Assembly: GCA_035942035.1 (NCBI GenBank)
Contig: DASZDK010000097.1
Coordinates: forward strand, 1 to 10,595
From: JAHWJR01 sp035942035
GTDB lineage: Bacteria > Actinomycetota > Acidimicrobiia > Acidimicrobiales > CADCSY01
DNA length: 10,595 nucleotides
Direction: 5' to 3'
Part shown: piece after piece, positions 8,771 through 10,595 of the stretch
How the letters are laid out: each line of letters starts with the position of its first letter
Numbering within the stretch: the first letter of the stretch is position 1
Notes under the pieces: generated by a model
Seen by the model: the letters and a program-made list of their open reading frames with translations, nothing else
Database searches by the model: none
Told to the model about the DNA's origin: nothing
Program-made: the position numbers and the translations under genes

Positions 8771-10074
8771 GAGGCCCCCTCCGCCCGGTCGGAGCCGGGC
8801 GCCTCGCTCCCGGCGGCGGGGACGGGCCCCGCCTCTGAGGTCACCGAGGATGACACCTCGGCGTCCGCCGGGGCGTCCGCGGGGGCGTCGACCATGTCCG
8901 GCGGAGCGGGCACGGCGGGCGACGGAGCACCGGCGGGCGCCCCCTCCTCGCCACCGGCCTCGGCGTCGCCACCCTGGCGCCACTCGTCGGCGGTCACCGC
9001 CGGGCCGCCCTCGGCCGGCTGCCAGGTCAGCTGACCCGTCTCCGCGTCGGTCACCCACTCGCCCTCGGCCCACTCCTCGCCGGCATAACCGGCTTCCTCT
9101 TCGGCCAGCTGGGTCTCGCTCTTGATGTCGATGCGCCAGCCCGTCAGCCGGGCGGCAAGGCGAGCGTTCTGCCCCTCCTTGCCGATCGACAACGACAGTT
9201 GGTAGTCGGGCACGATCACCTCGGCGGTCCCCGTCTCGTCGTCCAGGCGCACCTCTTTCACCTTGGCCGGAGACAGCGCCTTCATGACGAACTCCTGGAG
9301 GTCGTCGGTGTAGGGGACGATGTCGATCTTCTCGCCCCTCAGCTCGTTGACGACCATGCGCACCCGCGCCCCCCGGGCGCCGACGCAGGCGCCCACGGGG
9401 TCGACGTTGTGGTCGTTGGACCACACGGCGATCTTGGTGCGGTGCCCGGGTTCCCGGGCCACTGCCTTGAGCTCGACGACGCCGTCGGCGATCTCGGGCA
9501 CCTCCAGCTCGAAGAGTCGCTTGATGAGGCCCGGATGGGTGCGGCTGACCACGATCTGGGGACCCCGCGGGTTGCGGCGGACCTCGACGATGTAGGCCTT
9601 GAGCCGGGTGCCCGGCTCGGGTCGCTCGTAGGCCACTTGTTCGGCCTGCGGCAGCAGCGCCTCGACCCTGCCCAGGTCGAGGAGGGTGAAGCGGCTGTCG
9701 GTCTGCTGGATGATGCCGGTCACGATGTCGCCCTCGCGGCCGGCGTACTCCTCGTACTTCATCTCGCGCTCGGCCTCGCGGATCCGCTGGGTCATGACCT
9801 GCTTGGCGGTCTGGGCGGCGATGCGGCCGAAGTCGTCAGGCGTGTCGTCCCACTCCCTGACAACGTTGCCCTCGTCGTCGAGCTCCTGGCCATAGACGCG
9901 GATCTCGAAGGTCTCGGCGTCGATGGTGACGTAGGCCTCCTCGGCGGCCCCAGGCATGCGCTTGTACGCCGAGACCAGGGCGTTGGCCAGGGCGTCCAAC
10001 AGCGTGTCGACCGAGATCCCCTTGTCGGCGGCCAGCGCCTGGAGGGCCTCCAGCATGTCGTAGCTCGAGCTCAT
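8767..10074 (-). CDS. nusA: Transcription termination/antitermination factor NusA
   Basis: NusA binds RNA polymerase near the RNA exit channel and controls pausing, termination and rRNA antitermination. The 435-residue product starts MSSSYDMLEALQALAADKG and has the N-terminal polymerase-binding domain (about 1-110), an S1 domain (about 113-178), KH1 with GACVGARGARVRMVVNEL at 228-245 and KH2 with SIGKEGQNARLAARLTGW at 296-313. After KH2 there is an acidic then Ala/Pro-rich tail of about 115 residues, with four Trp at 335, 340, 351 and 365; it does not look like the paired AR1/AR2 repeats of E. coli. The start ATG 10074 overlaps the rimP stop as ATGA, and a purine-rich AAAAGGAAAGG ends ten bases upstream. 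An upstream in-frame start at 10125 lies within rimP and gives no family-like sequence. Confidence 0.97.
   Translation of the reverse strand: MSSSYDMLEALQALAADKGISVDTLLDALANALVSAYKRMPGAAEEAYVTIDAETFEIRVYGQELDDEGNVVREWDDTPDDFGRIAAQTAKQVMTQRIREAEREMKYEEYAGREGDIVTGIIQQTDSRFTLLDLGRVEALLPQAEQVAYERPEPGTRLKAYIVEVRRNPRGPQIVVSRTHPGLIKRLFELEVPEIADGVVELKAVAREPGHRTKIAVWSNDHNVDPVGACVGARGARVRMVVNELRGEKIDIVPYTDDLQEFVMKALSPAKVKEVRLDDETGTAEVIVPDYQLSLSIGKEGQNARLAARLTGWRIDIKSETQLAEEEAGYAGEEWAEGEWVTDAETGQLTWQPAEGGPAVTADEWRQGGDAEAGGEEGAPAGAPSPAVPAPPDMVDAPADAPADAEVSSSVTSEAGPVPAAGSEAPGSDRAEGAS
8778..8782 (-). promoter_or_regulatory. Ribosome binding site pointing to the ATA of ylxR
   Basis: GGAGG, inside a longer GCGGAGGGGG run at the end of nusA, stands seven bases before ATA 8770. 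This is optimal spacing and the main argument that ylxR begins there. The run also encodes Ala-Glu-Gly-Ala at the NusA C-terminus, so it is not free of coding constraint. Confidence 0.5.
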
Positions 10075-10559
10075 GACGTCGTTGCCTTTCCTTTTCTGCG
10101 CGTGCCGGCGGCGGCCGGGCCCCACTCGAACACGGTGCGGGCTCGCTCGATCTCGTGGAGGGCCAGCGTGCGGGTTCCGCCGTCGACCTGCACGGTGACG
10201 TGCTCGTCGTCAGCGGCGACGAGCTCACCCTCGACGCGGCGGTCGCCCTCGGTCCCCGGCTTGGTCTTGACCCGGACGCGCGTGCCCAGTGCGCCGGCGA
10301 AGTGGTCCGGCCGCCGCAGGGTGCGCTCGAGGCCGGGGCTGGAGACCTCCAGGGTGTAGCGGCCGGGCAGCGGGTCGGCGGCGTCGAGCGCCGCCGACAC
10401 CTCCCGCGTCAGGTCCCCGAGCACCTCCAGATCGATGCCGCCCTCGCGCTCGACCACCACCCGAAGGGTGCCGCCGGCCAGCTCGACGTCGTAGAGCCGG
10501 AGGCCACGAGGCTCCAGGAGCGGGGTCACCACCTGCTCCACCAACTCGGTCGTGCCCAT
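10071..10559 (-). CDS. rimP: Ribosome maturation factor RimP
   Basis: RimP assists maturation of the 30S subunit, helping early-bound proteins settle on 16S rRNA. The 162-residue protein shows the usual two parts: an N-terminal alpha/beta domain with VTPLLEPRGLRLYDVEL at 11-27 and YTLEVSSPGLERTLRRPDHF at 68-87, the strongest family signature, and a C-terminal SH3-like domain from about 92 (GTRVRVKTK) to 145. The end is a short basic tail (TRRKGKATTS). The start is ATG 10559, supported by GGGAGGT with GGCG between it and the ATG; a longer frame begins with TTG at the window edge but has no family-like sequence. It is the first gene of the block visible here and overlaps nusA by four bases, as in most bacteria. 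Confidence 0.95.
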   Translation of the reverse strand: MGTTELVEQVVTPLLEPRGLRLYDVELAGGTLRVVVEREGGIDLEVLGDLTREVSAALDAADPLPGRYTLEVSSPGLERTLRRPDHFAGALGTRVRVKTKPGTEGDRRVEGELVAADDEHVTVQVDGGTRTLALHEIERARTVFEWGPAAAGTRRKGKATTS

Positions 10560-10563
10560 CGCC

Positions 10564-10569
10564 ACCTCC
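10564..10569 (-). promoter_or_regulatory. Ribosome binding site deciding the rimP start
   Basis: GGAGGT sits four bases before ATG 10559, a strong match to the anti-Shine-Dalgarno. Only 26 further bases upstream are in view, and no promoter can be recognised in them. Confidence 0.7.
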
Positions 10570-10595
10570 CTCACTTCGCGTCTGCGGCCTGACAA

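Noticed and set aside
9199..10359. 386-codon plus-strand frame opposite nusA and rimP
   Set aside because: Spans two conserved minus-strand genes and encodes biased sequence with no recognisable domain.

Overview
The window is about 70% G+C. It carries one tightly packed block of housekeeping genes, all transcribed from the minus strand, so gene order runs from right to left. Composition, gene content and order (rimP-nusA-ylxR-infB-DUF503-rbfA-truB-ribF-rpsO-pnp) and the protein signatures fit a high-GC actinobacterium. The signatures are a long Pro/Gly/Arg-rich IF2, an alternative-start IF2 and an S15 ending LGLRR. An Acidimicrobiia-like lineage is a guess from overall feel, not something shown by the sequence.

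Layout in direction of transcription. rimP (10559-10071) overlaps nusA (10074-8767) by ATGA. nusA overlaps ylxR (8770-8465), which has no canonical start codon and probably begins at ATA. infB (8455-5615, TTG start) follows after 9 nt. Next come a DUF503/YlxP gene (5585-5295, GTG start), rbfA (5305-4877, 11-nt overlap) and truB (4880-3999, ATGA overlap). After a 52-nt gap comes ribF (3946-2993, GTG start). After 79 nt comes rpsO (2913-2656). After a 167-nt spacer with two strong hairpins comes pnp (2487 to beyond the left edge, cut off).

The genes share a theme: ribosome assembly (RimP, RbfA, S15), transcription elongation and antitermination (NusA), a small RNA-binding factor of the RnpM/YlxR type, translation initiation (IF2), tRNA modification (TruB), flavin cofactor synthesis (RibF) and RNA decay (PNPase). 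Overlapping stop/start codons imply translational coupling from rimP to truB. The ribF, rpsO and pnp junctions are looser and may have their own initiation signals.

Nothing here looks like a mobile element, defence system, CRISPR array or other accessory cargo. Long plus-strand reading frames opposite pnp, infB and nusA are explained by GC-rich codon use. The points worth a second look are the ATA-like start of ylxR, the long hairpin in the pnp leader, the RGG/RD-rich tail with an acidic-aromatic end on PNPase, the repeat and polyproline region of IF2, the Trp-containing acidic tail of NusA, and a possible leaderless start for ribF.
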